This document shows, one piece after another, positions 12,274-24,002 of a stretch of DNA of 64,000 nt. The notes below the pieces were generated by a model, which did no database searches, was not told the origin of the DNA, and saw only the letters and a list, made by a program, of their open reading frames with translations. The position numbers and the translations under genes are program-made. The first letter of the stretch is position 1, and each line of letters starts with the position of its first letter. Origin of the DNA: Myoxocephalus aenaeus (lineage: Eukaryota; Chordata; Actinopteri; Perciformes; Cottidae); NCBI GenBank assembly GCA_038501785.1, contig JBAMJR010000025.1, forward strand, positions 6,444,001 to 6,508,000. The letters run 5' to 3'.

Positions 12274-12370
12274 TGAGTCCCAGTGCAAGATAAGAGAGGA
12301 GAGTGTTCTGGGGAGAAAGCTTCCTCATTGGTGTGCAAGACTGCACATGTTCCAACCCTCCCATATATCC

Positions 12371-12426
<56 letters not shown>

Positions 12427-12560
12427 CGCTCTTCCTCTCTTTCCTTCACTGCCACTAAAAAGACACAGAGGACCTATTGTGCCCAAGGAAGGAATTTTCA
12501 GAAAAGGAGAGGAATGAACAGTTCTCTCTCACTCTCTCTCTCCCTCTCTCACACTCTCTT
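12371..12560. repeat. (GT)n and (CT)n microsatellites
   Basis: A GT array (12373-12420) and a CT-rich array (12522-12560) flank about 100 bp of mixed sequence. The open frame through both runs on about 90 codons past the CT array, but it has no domain and begins in the repeat. Confidence 0.9.
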
Positions 12561-15500
12561 TCTTTTCTCTTCCATTCACACAGCAGCTGAAATGGCAGAG
12601 CTTGTTAAAAAGGAAGCCCATGACAGCGCCACAGCGTTGCTTACCGCAGCATCTCCCTGTTTGCACCAGCAGCTCTGGATGAAAGCAGCTCCATACGCTT
12701 CTAAAGAAGTCACGGCACTAAGGGGCCACAAGGAAATGCATAAAAGGAAACTCACAAGAAGGGAACAGGTCGAGAAAATATGCGTCTTTGCGGTAAATGA
12801 GGCGGTTGATGCAGCAGCAACAGCAGAACTACATTAAAGGAGGAGCTTCTCTTCCAGGTGTTCAGAGATGCAGCTCCTCGGCTCTAGAACACAATTTAGC
12901 TGCAAACCATACTATCCCAAACTCTGGTGACTGAGAGAATCTGATGTTCCTGCTTGTTAATGCTAGTTTATTGAAACAATCTATCATGGAAGACTTGTGA
13001 ACAGGTGGAGATTCTCTGATATGAATGCCCTATTTCTATGGAATGGATGGATATGACTCTGGGACAGCAGATGTGGTGATGGAAAAAAGCCTTCAATATC
13101 AATATATTATGACATAATCATGACCTTGCTGGACCAGGGAATGCAGTAACATCTCATTTGACAGCGAAAGCTTACTCCAGTCTTCATTTGTTGTCTCCCA
13201 GTTCCTTAAAGCCAGAATAAAAGCAGCTGTTGAGCATTTAGTGTTCCAATGGTCGAAATGCAACATGAAGTGAACTCAAACAAACGAGGTACTCTTGAAT
13301 GTATTTTTAATGAATTACTGAACACAGGAAGTTGTTCAACAAATGTCAAGTTGCTGTTTAATGGACACGAGTGAATGGCCGCATTGTGTTATGACGTTTC
13401 TTTATGTAATGAGACATTATTAATATTGTGTCGGCTTTGCTTTAACCTCCAAACAAAGGAGAGTTTCTTTCAGACTGGAGGAAAAATACACATTCAAATG
13501 TTTATTTTACTACTTTGTTTATTTGTATCTGTGGATTTCTACTGAATTCACCAAACGTTTCCATTAGATAATGCCTCATGTACATAAACATAGAATTTCA
13601 GAAGCCTTGTAATATAAATAATATTATTAAATCTTTAAGTAATCAACTGGGATAGTTTCATGTTGATACATTTTCATTTTTTATCCCTGTAGTGTCATCA
13701 TATTGTATCCAATTAGAATTTTACGAAGCATATCTTTTTTAACTCTGAGGCTGAGAATTTGAAAAAAACATGGTGAATTTTTTTCATGGCTGTCTACAGT
13801 TTTTGGGGATTAATGCAGTGATACAAAGATATTTCTATAACTCCAACTGTAAAAACCTTTGACTGATATTTCTAATAAAATTAAACAAGAATTTTTGACC
13901 TGATTTACAGATATCTGTTCAGATGTCTGTTTAAATACCCAAATGTGGCCAATATGTGCTAATCTGCCTACATTTGGGTATTTAAACATAAAACTTGTAA
14001 TTCAATACATAATTGTATTGATGTATTTAATCTGCTTTTTGCCCCAATTGTAATCACTTGTTTATATAATCTGCTCATGGCTCTTAAAGCGACATCACGT
14101 CCCACATTAGTGATCAGACTGGTGAGTACAATGAAGTCATAACCATAACGAATAAGGGCTAACATTAGGAAAATAAGGCTGAATTAGTAATACGCCATAA
14201 TGATCCTTTAACTGTTAACAAAGAACACTACACACCTGAGAGTAGAGTTTAGCAACATTTAGCTTACAAGGATCCGTTAGAAAGCAAATTCTCTCAAAAT
14301 TGTGACTCGGTTTGCATCAATGGAAAACCCACACACAGATCTACCAAGACATCCTGGGAGCTTTAAACTATATTCAGTTTCCAGATGAGCAGTTTTCAAA
14401 TGGAACAAAGGAATACTGGAGGAAGCAAAGGAAGACCGTAACAGGCGGTTGAGAGTTCCAGAAAAGTGGCTCCTCCCAATGTGCTGTATTCCCTCAGCAG
14501 ACCAACACAACGATGGAGACCAGCAGATACAAGCAGCTCACATGCAATAGGGGCTCCCCAATGCCTTAAGCTTAGATTATTCTTTGGGAAAAGGATCTTC
14601 AGCAAAACAAAAAGTAAAAACTTTTTTTTTTTTCTACCCACAGACGATCACAAATAACACCACTTTGCAACCTAACTCTCAAAAAAGTGAACTTACTCGT
14701 CTCCTTCACTCAGGGCTCCCGGTACCAGCCATCAGACTGGAATGCTGCCCTGTTGCCGGCAATGTTTCAGCACCTTGGACAGCTACACAATAGCCAGCAG
14801 CGATCCAGCGCATGGGGGTGGGGGGGAGACAAACAAGGACAAAAGACACAGGAGGAGGTGGAGGAGGACGATGGGCATACAAAAGGGAGATGGGGGAGGG
14901 GTTTGGCCACTGGGAGGCCATTCACAGAGGATACAAAGAGCCAATGTCAACTTGAGTTGAGGGACAGAAAACAGAATTAGCATTAGAGCGGGTAGCACAG
15001 TTCATTCATGTCACACGGCTGGGGAAGGGAGGACAGGCCTATGAATGCACAAGGGATGATAATACGCACACATGCACAAACTTGCAACATATTTTTGAAC
15101 GGCAGGTTGCAGAAAGGTGCTGTATTGTTCAGCAGAGTCTGCTCTCCACACAACCAGCCACTTTCATTTGCCAACACTCATTGCAATTATTCTCCCCGGT
15201 AAGATCTCAATGTCAGAGAAGCAGCAGCATTTTTTTTCCAATCAACATAACTGGTGTCATTCTTGAATGGCAGGATGCGGAGGAGTGCTGCATGTGAGAC
15301 AGGGTTTCTACTCTCGACTGCAGACTCCCCTCCATCTTCTCCTCCAGCACATTTCCTTTTCCTGCTTGTCCAGAAGGGGCAGTTCACTGCTGTTAATATA
15401 CTAATGACAAGTATTCTCTCCTGTAAGACTACAATGAGAAGCTGCAGTTGTAAAAGAACTACATACATATCTCACTGTAATGACTTTACAGCACTGTGGT

Positions 15501-16666
15501 ATTTTGACACATCCTCTTCCTCACTGGAAGAACATATTGAGCCGCCACATCAAACATTAGTGTCATCAGATGGAAGGAGTGAATATTTCAGGGGGAGGAG
15601 AGAGGATTTGGAGAAAACCTTGAAATAATGTGTGAGGGAAGAATGAGGGAAACAATGGCTATCATTCAACTTAGAAGGAGCACAAAGCCCACCTCGTCAA
15701 TCATTAGATGAGGAGCTGCAGGCGAGCTCTATTTTCATTTTCTCTGGCTCCACCACACAAGCAGACCACTGGAGAGTCCACCGCTCAGCATTCAACACAA
15801 TCAAACACAGTAAACAAAATGTACGTCAAGCTCAGGATGTTGACAAAGTGCTTCAGTGAAAGTTTAATGGCGCAATTTGGCCGCGCTGTATTGCTCCCCT
15901 ATAGCATACACTATTCTCGATAAGTTGTACATCTCCAAAGACACTTCATATTTAAAGCAAAATAACATGATTCTCCCCGTCAAGAACTCACATATCATTT
16001 TACAACCAGTCTCATGTAATTTTTTCTCTTTTTAAACTATTTTACATGAAGATTTGATTCTTTAAAATACAGCACAAAAATAACATTTCCATTCTGCAGA
16101 GAGCATTATTGATAAAATAGTTGAGTGCAAAGGCACTTTCTGGAGTAGGTATAGTAAGAATTTGCCGCTTGTTGGATTTTGAAAAGGTCTCTTTTATGGT
16201 TTAACACTCACCATTTATCTGTGTATGCCAAGTATGTACAGGAATGTTAATCTGTAGCATGTACTCTTATACAAATAATAGTGATTTCATACGTTTTCTG
16301 TTTTTAAAAAGGGAAAATAAAATACAGTTTCATGAAAAGCACAAAGCTGTAATTGTACACAGTCCTGCCCATTGTATACCTGCCGTCGTCAAAGTCTTTT
16401 GAAATATCATTTTTCAAAAAAAGAAGAAATAATTTATACCTTCCAGGAGAAAATATAGAACTGCATAATAATATACTTCTTATACTCCTTTTATACATCT
16501 TGATAAGAAAGAACGAGAAGAAAAGGAAGAGAGAAAAACGATCACCAAAGGATTCGGTTCGCCTCGGTTAATCATGTAGGATTGAACACAGATAGATAAG
16601 ATAGATATATAGAGAGGGCTATTATTACAGTAACTGTATGATTATTATGAATGGTGCACAGAACCT
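12561..16666. other. Downstream flank of slitrk2; probable 3' UTR in part
   Basis: No other gene is visible in about 4 kb. Because slitrk2 is on the minus strand, its 3' UTR must run leftward from 16694. A minus-strand AATAAA (TTTATT at 13501-13506) would give a 3' UTR of about 3.2 kb; which signal is used cannot be told. Short homopolymers (poly-T at 14624-14634) and a G run at 14817-14826 are the only repeats noticed. The stretch is free of recognisable transposons, unlike most of the window, which fits constrained flanking DNA. Confidence 0.4.
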
Positions 16667-16688
16667 GGGGGAGGTGGGGGGGGGGGGC
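16667..16688. repeat. G-rich run just past the slitrk2 stop
   Basis: gggggaggt followed by eleven or more Gs lies 7 nt past the stop codon on the plus strand. In the slitrk2 mRNA this would be a C-rich run at the very start of the 3' UTR. It is length-unstable sequence and could bind poly(C)-binding proteins, which is inference. Confidence 0.85.
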
Positions 16689-16694
16689 ACTATC

Positions 16695-19358
16695 TTACAG
16701 TTGACTCATCGCTGTCTGTCTCTCCAGAACCTCCAGGTAGTCTGGTTCTGTTTTTAGCTTCCCAGGGAGCAGAAGCGGGTGCTCATTGTTTTTTGAAGGG
16801 TGTTCAGGCCCGTAGTATTTCCTGGGCGTCCCGTACAGTACAGTTTTGTTCAACCTGTCCTGGTTGGTGATGTGCCGCCGGGCTGTAGCGGCCTCATAGG
16901 GGGGCACGATGCAAGGTCGCTTGGGTAAAGTGCAAAAGTTGTAATGGAAAGGAGGGGCGCCTGCAGCCGTGGGAAGCTCTTTGTGGGGCCTCTCCCCTAA
17001 ATTTTGATACAACATCTCAGGAGGTTCTGGGGTGGTCAAACTACATGATGTTGGAGATTTATCCATAAAATCCATTGTGCTGATGGTGTAGGCTCCTGGG
17101 CTGCGGCTGAGGACATCCTTCTTTGCGTCCAGGGGCCCAAAGCTGAGCTCCTTCAGGTTGCGGTAATACGCCACCTGTTCGCCATCCTTCTGCATGTAAA
17201 TAGGGTTTTGGCACATAGAGCCCACAGGTGGAGGGATGTAGTTATAAACGTGGCTTTCAGTGGTTTTGTCTTGGGTCGGTTCAGGAGTGTAGGAGCCATA
17301 TTGCACTTGGAAAGAGTTGAGATCTAAGTTGTTAGCACCTGTGGGGACATGGTCCACTCCTTTGCGCCGTTTCAGAACAAAAACAAAGAGGCCTGCGCCA
17401 AAGCAGACCGACAGGATGAAAACCACAAGAAGTCCAAGAATCAGGACTGAAAGTGGGACCTCAGGGTGTAACTCAGGAGTGTGGAATCGGGATTCAGTGG
17501 GGCTGACTGAGCTAAAAGAAGAAGAGGAAGGTGTGGCGGCTTCGGTGCCAGGGCTTATTAATGTGGGGGCTTTCGTAGGGGGGGCATGTTGCGGCGGGGG
17601 CACCTCGGCGGGCTCGGGGCAGATGGCCTCATTGCGAAGTGAGCGCAGCAGGCGACCTGCATGTTTAGAGGGCGAGTCACACGTGATTTCGTTAACCACT
17701 ACGCTGGTACTGGACATCTCCATCCAGTTCTTGAGGGCAACAATATCACAGGTGCAGTCCCAGGGGTTCTCCTGCAGGTCGATCTGGATAAATGCTGAAA
17801 GCTGGTCTAGGACACCTCGAACTGCGAGGTAGGAGAAATGGTTATTCCTCAAGTTGAGTCGCGTTAGCATGGTGCCCCCGAAAACATTGTCAGGGAGCGA
17901 TCTTAACAGGTTGTTGTTCAGAAAAAGCAGCTGAAGGTTATGCAGAGAGTTAAATGTTTGTGGTAAAATGTCTTTAATTATATTATATTCCAAATACAGA
18001 TACTGGAGCGACTGCAGGCCAGCGAAGAGGGATTGAGTAAGCGATTCAATGTAATTCCCATTCAAATAGAGCCGTCTGAGGTTGGTTAGATTCTCGAATG
18101 CACCTTCCTGAATCACTGCTATCCTATTATTTCCTAAATGAAGCAGCTCCAGCGAGCTGTACTCGGTGAGATCAGTTCTGTAAATCACTTGTAAGTAGTT
18201 ACCGGTCAGGTGGAGTTTCTTTGGGTAGGAGGGCTTGGGGTTCAGCTCACTGATGTTGTGCAACTTTCGCTCTTGGCAATTGATGTTCAATCCGCTGTCA
18301 GGGTTCTGAGACGTGCACACGCACACAGTGGGACACAACATGGGCACAGGGGAGCGTGTCTGGTAAACCATTATAGGCCCAAAGACGTGTTTGTCCTTTG
18401 AGATGCGTGCGGTGGGCCTGTAGCGCATTTTGGGCGGGCGAGAAGCTTTCGGGGCACGGGTGGGGGTGATCATGCCAGGGTGGTAGGTTGGGGGCAGGGC
18501 CCCTTGAAAGTGAGAGTCGGATGGGGGGTGAACGCGCTCCCCAGCATTCCTGCGAGGGCACAGGTCCTGCTTTATCAGCTGCGTGATGTCTTTACCGTGC
18601 AGCCTGAACGGCGTCTCACACACTATGTCCCCCACGAAGACAGAAATAGTGTCCAGCCAGGATTTGAGGGGAATCAGATCACAGGTGCAATTCCACGGGT
18701 TCTCCTCCAGCTGGATCTCCATGATGCCGCCTATGTGCTCTAAAACCCCGGCAAACGGCAGTATCTTGAGCCGGTTGCCCCGTAAATCCAAGTGGGTGAG
18801 GAGCACGAAACGGAAAATGTTGGGAGGCAAAGACAACAGCAGGTTGTCATTTAGGATCAACACTTTGAGCTTATTCAGCTTACTAAAAGCACCCGGCTCT
18901 ACGGCGCTGATATAATTATAGTCTGCCTGTAAATACTCCAAACTCTCCAGTCCTGCAAAGCTGTCCTCTTTAATCACCTCCAGGTTGTTGTTGTTCAAGT
19001 GGAGCCGCTTCAGGAACCGCAGCCCGTTGAAGGCGCCGGTTCGGATCTCCTGCAAGCCGTTGTTCCCCAGGTGCAGTGAGGTGACATTGCCATAATTGAC
19101 AAACTCATTGGCGCTGAGCCGTGACAGGAAGTTTCCATTTAGAAAAAGCTGAGAGATTTTATTTGGGGGTGCCAGGAACTGACTGACTGTTGTAAATCCT
19201 TTATTCTCGCAGTTGATGTTGAGAACATTCTCCCGCTCCTCACAGGCGCAGCGGGTCTTGCAGATCTCTTTGGAGGCTGAAGTTTTGCGGCTCTCCGCTT
19301 CAGAGGGTGACAGGCTGGTGGCCGTGAGGACGCTCAGCAAGAGGACGCCGCTCAGCAT
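16695..19358 (-). CDS. slitrk2: SLITRK2, SLIT and NTRK-like protein 2
   Basis: Neuronal type I membrane protein of the SLITRK family. Family members act at synapses and in neurite control, binding presynaptic receptor phosphatases through their extracellular leucine-rich repeats. The 887-residue product has: signal peptide (about 1-21); first LRRNT cysteine cluster (33-54); first LRR block (about 67-205); LRRCT NPWNCTCD...C...C (219-268); a basic/proline linker; second LRRNT (342-366); second LRR block (378-515); LRRCT NPWDCTCD (530-581); transmembrane helix about 634-663 followed by KRRKG; and a 220-residue tail ending EPDYLEVLERQTAMSQL, the NTRK-like tyrosine motif. It fits SLITRK2 (start MLSG, tail ...SQL, NKTVLYGTPRK) better than other paralogues. 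It is a single coding exon, as in other vertebrates. The frame is open upstream of this ATG but holds no earlier in-frame ATG. Confidence 0.97.
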   Translation of the reverse strand: MLSGVLLLSVLTATSLSPSEAESRKTSASKEICKTRCACEERENVLNINCENKGFTTVSQFLAPPNKISQLFLNGNFLSRLSANEFVNYGNVTSLHLGNNGLQEIRTGAFNGLRFLKRLHLNNNNLEVIKEDSFAGLESLEYLQADYNYISAVEPGAFSKLNKLKVLILNDNLLLSLPPNIFRFVLLTHLDLRGNRLKILPFAGVLEHIGGIMEIQLEENPWNCTCDLIPLKSWLDTISVFVGDIVCETPFRLHGKDITQLIKQDLCPRRNAGERVHPPSDSHFQGALPPTYHPGMITPTRAPKASRPPKMRYRPTARISKDKHVFGPIMVYQTRSPVPMLCPTVCVCTSQNPDSGLNINCQERKLHNISELNPKPSYPKKLHLTGNYLQVIYRTDLTEYSSLELLHLGNNRIAVIQEGAFENLTNLRRLYLNGNYIESLTQSLFAGLQSLQYLYLEYNIIKDILPQTFNSLHNLQLLFLNNNLLRSLPDNVFGGTMLTRLNLRNNHFSYLAVRGVLDQLSAFIQIDLQENPWDCTCDIVALKNWMEMSSTSVVVNEITCDSPSKHAGRLLRSLRNEAICPEPAEVPPPQHAPPTKAPTLISPGTEAATPSSSSFSSVSPTESRFHTPELHPEVPLSVLILGLLVVFILSVCFGAGLFVFVLKRRKGVDHVPTGANNLDLNSFQVQYGSYTPEPTQDKTTESHVYNYIPPPVGSMCQNPIYMQKDGEQVAYYRNLKELSFGPLDAKKDVLSRSPGAYTISTMDFMDKSPTSCSLTTPEPPEMLYQNLGERPHKELPTAAGAPPFHYNFCTLPKRPCIVPPYEAATARRHITNQDRLNKTVLYGTPRKYYGPEHPSKNNEHPLLLPGKLKTEPDYLEVLERQTAMSQL

Positions 19359-19379
19359 GTTTACAGCCAAAAATGGTCG
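19359..19379 (-). promoter_or_regulatory. 5' leader of slitrk2 coding exon with 3' splice site
   Basis: On the minus strand the sequence ctatatttcag ends at 19380, 22 nt before the ATG, and makes a good 3' splice site. That implies a non-coding 5' exon upstream, as in mammalian SLITRK genes. The leader between acceptor and ATG is 21 nt. Confidence 0.5.
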
Positions 19380-19559
19380 CTGAAATATAGATCCAGCATT
19401 TAACTTTGCAGCGTGAGCCTTGGATAGAAAAAATAAATACAAATCAGGAGGTGAGTGTTCAGAGCAGGGAGAGGGGGAAAGGGAGTACACACTCACTCAC
19501 ACACACACAAGCACACCAGCATGCAGGAGACTGGCGCACCAACGATATTTGGTGTTAAA

Positions 19560-20118
19560 AAGAGACCGTCAAATCTTCTCCTTTGACCTTCACTGTGAAT
19601 CCAAAAAATTCCCCAAAAAATCAATCCTGGAAAAGAAAAAAAGCGAAACCATTGCAAATCAACGGGCTCCTGTGTCGATCAGGGAGGAAAGCCTTCTTCC
19701 CTTCAGAGAGCACGGATCCATTCAGCGGCTTCACGCAGATCACCAGCAGCTGCAGACATGCAGAGAGAGCCGGCTGCGGCCGCCGCCTCCTCACGCAGAC
19801 AAGACTTCATGTTAGTCCGGGCAAAATAAATCACTTTCTTTAAAGATCCAGAAATAATGCGCAGAGACGCTCCATGACGCACGGCTGGCTCTCCTTATCA
19901 CCTCCTCCTCCTCCTCCGAAGGAAAGAAAGAAAGAAAGGGAGGAAGGAAGGAAGGAAGGACACGGGGCTCAATGCAAGAAAAGAGGAGGAAAAAGCAGCG
20001 CGCTTGAGAGAGAGAGATTGAGGGGAGATATATATTCCCGGAGCTGAGGCATGCCGTCGATCCTCCTCCTCCGCTCCGCACACTGACAGTATCACTGAGC
20101 GCCTGCTGCTGCTGCCTC

Positions 20119-20120
<2 letters not shown>
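19560..20120 (-). promoter_or_regulatory. Candidate slitrk2 upstream exon and promoter
   Basis: The interval has raised GC and CpG in part (gcggccgccgcctcc near 19776-19792), purine/pyrimidine-rich tracts (GAAA/GGAA units 19919-19959) and a TATA-like aatatatatct on the minus strand near 20026-20036. A CT-rich stretch about 25 bp further downstream could hold the start site. A donor joining to the acceptor at 19380 was not identified. Inference from position and composition only. Confidence 0.3.
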
Positions 20121-20164
<44 letters not shown>

Positions 20165-20168
20165 TGTG

Positions 20169-20203
<35 letters not shown>

Positions 20204-20263
20204 GAGAGACTGAGAGAGAGAGGGAGAGAGACAGAGAGAGAGACAGAGAGGGAGAGAGAGACA
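20121..20263. repeat. (GT)n followed by GA-rich tract
   Basis: A GT array (20121-20163) is followed by a GAGA-type tract with GGGAGA and GACAGA variants to 20263. It lies directly upstream of the candidate slitrk2 promoter. GA tracts can be nucleosome-poor; no function is shown. Confidence 0.9.
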
Positions 20264-21028
20264 GTAGTAGTGAATAATAATAGTTATTATTGCAATATTC
20301 TCAACAGCATTACTGCATTGTTGCTATAGTTATGGTATCTGCTTCCAGTCATACGAACATTGTGTTACTCACATCTTTCACGTTTTGTGCATTTCAATGC
20401 ATTCCTTGGTTCCCGTGAGTAACTTCAGCCTAAACCTTGATGCATCATGGGAAGTCATCTGAATAAAAAAGACTTGAGATGAACATCTGCTAAAACATCA
20501 AATTACGAAGGGATATAATCTATATTTTATCATGCCCATGTGATGCTACAGATGTGGAGTCACATCAATCGTATTGCTGTCCTCCAGTTCATCAGGAGCT
20601 TTCCTGTTGTCTTGTTTTTACCAATGATGCCACTGGGGGGCAGGAAAGACCTCTTCTCGTCTCCCTCAGTGTGCCCTACATTCAGTCTTCAGTTCACTCA
20701 CTCACTCACTCACTCACAAAGAGGAATGCCATTATTGTCAGAGAGAATAATTATATACACAATTCCCTGGGAATACTGTCGTGTTTCAGGCTTTACAGGG
20801 TTCATTAATAAATGTACTAATATTTATTACCATTATGCTGGGTTTTTAACTGCACTGAAATCACGTTCAACTGTTTCACCTACAGAGACAATGTCTACAC
20901 AAAAGTAATGTAAAGTACACACTTCATATATCTCTCTTTTTCATAGTATGTATGTGAATGTACAGGTGTTCTGTTTAAGTGTCCCAGTAACCATTGAGTC
21001 AGTTTGCACAATGCCAGGAAACAGCTAA
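20264..21028. other. No gene seen upstream of slitrk2
   Basis: Mixed sequence with a short (tcac)n stretch at 20695-20715. No splice-flanked frame or element ends were recognised. Confidence 0.35.
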
Positions 21029-21147
21029 GACCCTGAAACAGCCAGGACCCTGAAACAGCCAGGACCCTGAAACAGCCAAGACCCTGAAATAGCCAGGACC
21101 CTGAAACAGCCAAAACCCTGAAACAGCCAGGACCCTGAAACAGCCAT
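21029..21147. repeat. 17-bp minisatellite, 7 copies
   Basis: Seven tandem copies of a 17-bp unit, consensus GACCCTGAAACAGCCAG, with few substitutions (for example aaatag in copy 4). The minus-strand open frame through it encodes only a repeat-derived peptide. Confidence 0.95.
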
Positions 21148-21539
21148 TTCATCACTTTTTTATTCAAGTCTAGCGAGATGAGCTATGAGCTGCAGCTGGG
21201 TGCATAGGCGCCAAACCCATTCCCTTATGGAACTTAAAGGTGGAGTCCAAAACGCGTACAAAGTGGGAGCAAGAGGGACGCTAAATCTGCCCCATGCTAA
21301 CGTTCTTGGGAGGGGGTGTTTGTCTGGGTGTTGAGTTCAAACATCAACAATGAATGTGTTTACTTGGACATGAACCCATTTATGAGGAATACCTGATCAT
21401 TGCATGAGCACACAGAAAACACAGTATTCATATCCCCAATATGAATGACACTTAATTTGAACACTTTACATGCCCACCACCACATAATGCGTTGATAACT
21501 CTTCGGAATCTGTGAGCACGGATCTGCGCTATACAATGC

Positions 21540-22572
21540 TGACATTTTGAAAATATTCACTCCGTCGCGATAATTCTGCACAGAAATATGCTTCAACCAT
21601 AAATAGAGCCTGAAGGAGTCGATCCCTGAGATCAACAGGACAACGCCAAGCAAAGGGATCCATTGGAAGATGGGTAAGTGTATTTTCTGAACTTTGCAAT
21701 AGCATATTTACGTTAGTAACGGGACCTGTAGCCAGATAGAGCTGCTGCTAACACAAAGCTAGCGGTAGTGAGCTAACGTGCGCTAACAGGGATATAGATG
21801 GGTACAGTGTGGTTATAAGATTGAACGTTGGGTAATCAAATCATGCCACGATCCCCGTTAACTTCCTTACAGTGAACTTAGTACGCCTAGTAGTGTTGGA
21901 TCTCCGTTAATCGTTACTACAGTCGTGTTTACGTTAGCTGCTACTAACACAGAGCTAGCGAGCGAGCTAACGAGAGCTAACGGAGATATCTGACTACAGC
22001 GTCTCTATAAGACTGAACGGTAATCGTTACTTTCTTTCAGTGAACTCATTCTAACTAGTAGTAATTTATTTTACAGAAGATTCACAGCTGCGAGGGTCCA
22101 GACAACATAACATTGCTGCAGCAGCCCTCCAGTCTGTCTGCCTGCCAACAGATGACCACCGCAGGCTACAAAGCCAGCCACAGCTCATCATCCCCACCAT
22201 ATAATAATACGTTTGGTTTTAGACATTTATTTGCATGTGTCTACCATTTTACTCATATATTTCACTGCTTTTGTGAACCTAAGACATTTGGTAAAACAAT
22301 TTCAAGCATCAAAACAGTTTGACCACATGAGTAAAGTTATGTTTTCACAAGAGATATGAAGAATTTCCAAAATCGAGATTCAAATTTTCATATTTTCTCT
22401 TTACACTTTTGCCTTAGGACAATGGTGCCTCATTATATAGAGAGCTGAGATTGTTCTGCAATTTTAGATACATTTAAACACATGGGTATCTATCATATGC
22501 AAGTGCCTTTAAAAGGTGAATTTAAGAAATTATGTAAAATTGAGAAAATGACCCCTGACTCCAGAGGGTTAA
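21540..22572 (+). mobile_element. Non-autonomous piggyBac-type element, copy 1
   Basis: The right end reads ...ctccagagggTTAA (TTAA 22569-22572), the inverse of the TTAACCCTCTGG ends seen elsewhere in the window. The inside matches the copy at 44143-45600 on the opposite strand: an aagatgGGTAAGTG donor near 21670, the words acgggacctgtagccagat and gcaatagcatattta, and a later exon-like piece with catcatccccaccatataataat. The subterminal block (ctcattatatag..., ttttgcctta) is also shared with the copies ending at 28925 and 38417. The left end was not resolved. No transposase core remains. Confidence 0.55.
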
Positions 22573-24002
22573 GAGGTCATGGACATTTTACGGATTTCGT
22601 TGAGATCTGGTTGTACTACCACACGCATTGGAAGACGCTCTGCAGCCTCTTTCATTACCGAAAGGCCAAAACTCAGTTCCTTCACTGTTTTGGGTAACAC
22701 ACAGTGTACTCTTAGCTGAAAGATCCCTGTGTGGGCTTCAGCGGTCTTTATACTATCTAGGAATTACGGCGCATTATTTTTCATAGGTATTGCTACGTAT
22801 TCATTTATTTAAAAAAAACACATGCAATTTTTCTCTAGAATTCCACACTCTCCATTTAAAGCAGCCCCACTAAATGCCTGAATTGTAATTTGTGAAGGAG
22901 TACCTCAGCTCAGTGGGAACCCGGAGGCAGCTTTCACAGCAGTGCAGCCTGACTGAGGCATGACAGACTGACAGCAGACCAGGCGGGAAGACACGAAGGT
23001 GCCGACGATTTTCTCCATGTCTGGGTCTGACAGGACCGGTATAGCTCTCCTGATAGTCCCTTTAGCTTAAAGAAAAATATCGTAGTTGCAACAGGATGTT
23101 TGTTCTTTTAAAGGATGGAAATGACTACATGTGAAGTATATATTTACCCCTGTAAATATATCATCCTAATTATAGCAGTGATGGTAATGATGATAAAGGA
23201 TGATGCACGTAATGATGAGGGTGACATTCAGCTTTTTGATAGTTCATTTCTTTTATTGAGAATGATGGGTGCCTCAGGTTTCAGGGATGATTGATGGCAA
23301 GAAGGGTGTTGAATGGAAAAGCCTGCAGGTTTCCACATGAGACCAGGTGGGTACATGTTGTCAGAGCACAGCTCCACAGCACGTTTGTCAAGTCAATCAC
23401 AGGCCACTGAGGACGACTGTACCTGAAGCATGTGTGTGAGATGGAGAGGAAACTTGATATACATATGTATTCCATGAATACAAAACACAAGTACTGTTTA
23501 ATCTTTCTTCAATGGAATTAGCGGATCTGCTCATGGGGCCGAAATAAACGGCAGCACAAATTGTTCACGTCAATTTCAACTCTGGATAAAGAACAGTAGG
23601 AATGAATTTCCACCAGAGTATACCGTCTTGACAACGTTGACCTTTGTGTAAATGGAAAGCCACAGAAGCTTTTCTGCCACATGATTCATGTGAGTGAATA
23701 GAGCTGATGTTTGGGTTCATCACACACCATCTCTGCCCCTCTGACCAGGGCTGGATTAACCTGAGAGGCCCCCGTGATCCTCAACTTAATTAAACAAGTT
23801 CATTAACTGCCAATTAATTTAAGTTTATTACAGGACCCATCCATAAGACAGGCTTTAAGATTAGATTAAAAGGGTCTCTGAATGCCTTTTGTATTTCAAT
23901 TTACATGAATTGTTTAACCAAATTTCCACAAACTAATTGACACAGTAAATGTATTTACCACAAATTAGAATAATGAAATCAAACAGTTAGCTGATTCGGA
24001 AA
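22573..24002. other. No supported gene
   Basis: A minus-strand open segment at about 22890-23070 is preceded by a weak acceptor-like region, but I do not recognise its peptide. A hAT end scrap (cagggctggattaacc) is at 23747-23762. Otherwise nothing is identified. Confidence 0.35.

Noticed and set aside
12592..12837. Possible small protein after the CT array (starts MAEL...)
   Set aside because: It has an ATG and about 80 codons, but no homology I can name, no splice or promoter context, and it continues a repeat-derived frame.
17317..18915. Plus-strand frames opposite slitrk2
   Set aside because: Shadows of the real minus-strand coding exon.
19359..19496. N-terminal extension of slitrk2 to a codon at 19496
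   Set aside because: The upstream codon is GTG, there is no in-frame ATG before 19358, and a splice acceptor lies in the extension. MLSG at 19358 gives the normal signal peptide.
21029..21147. CRISPR-like spaced repeat
   Set aside because: The units abut with no unique spacers, and the genome is vertebrate; it is a minisatellite.
22890..23070. Minus-strand frame with a possible exon-like peptide
   Set aside because: The acceptor is weak, no donor follows, and I could not tie it to the exons at 24.0-24.45 kb, which end in their own stop upstream of it.
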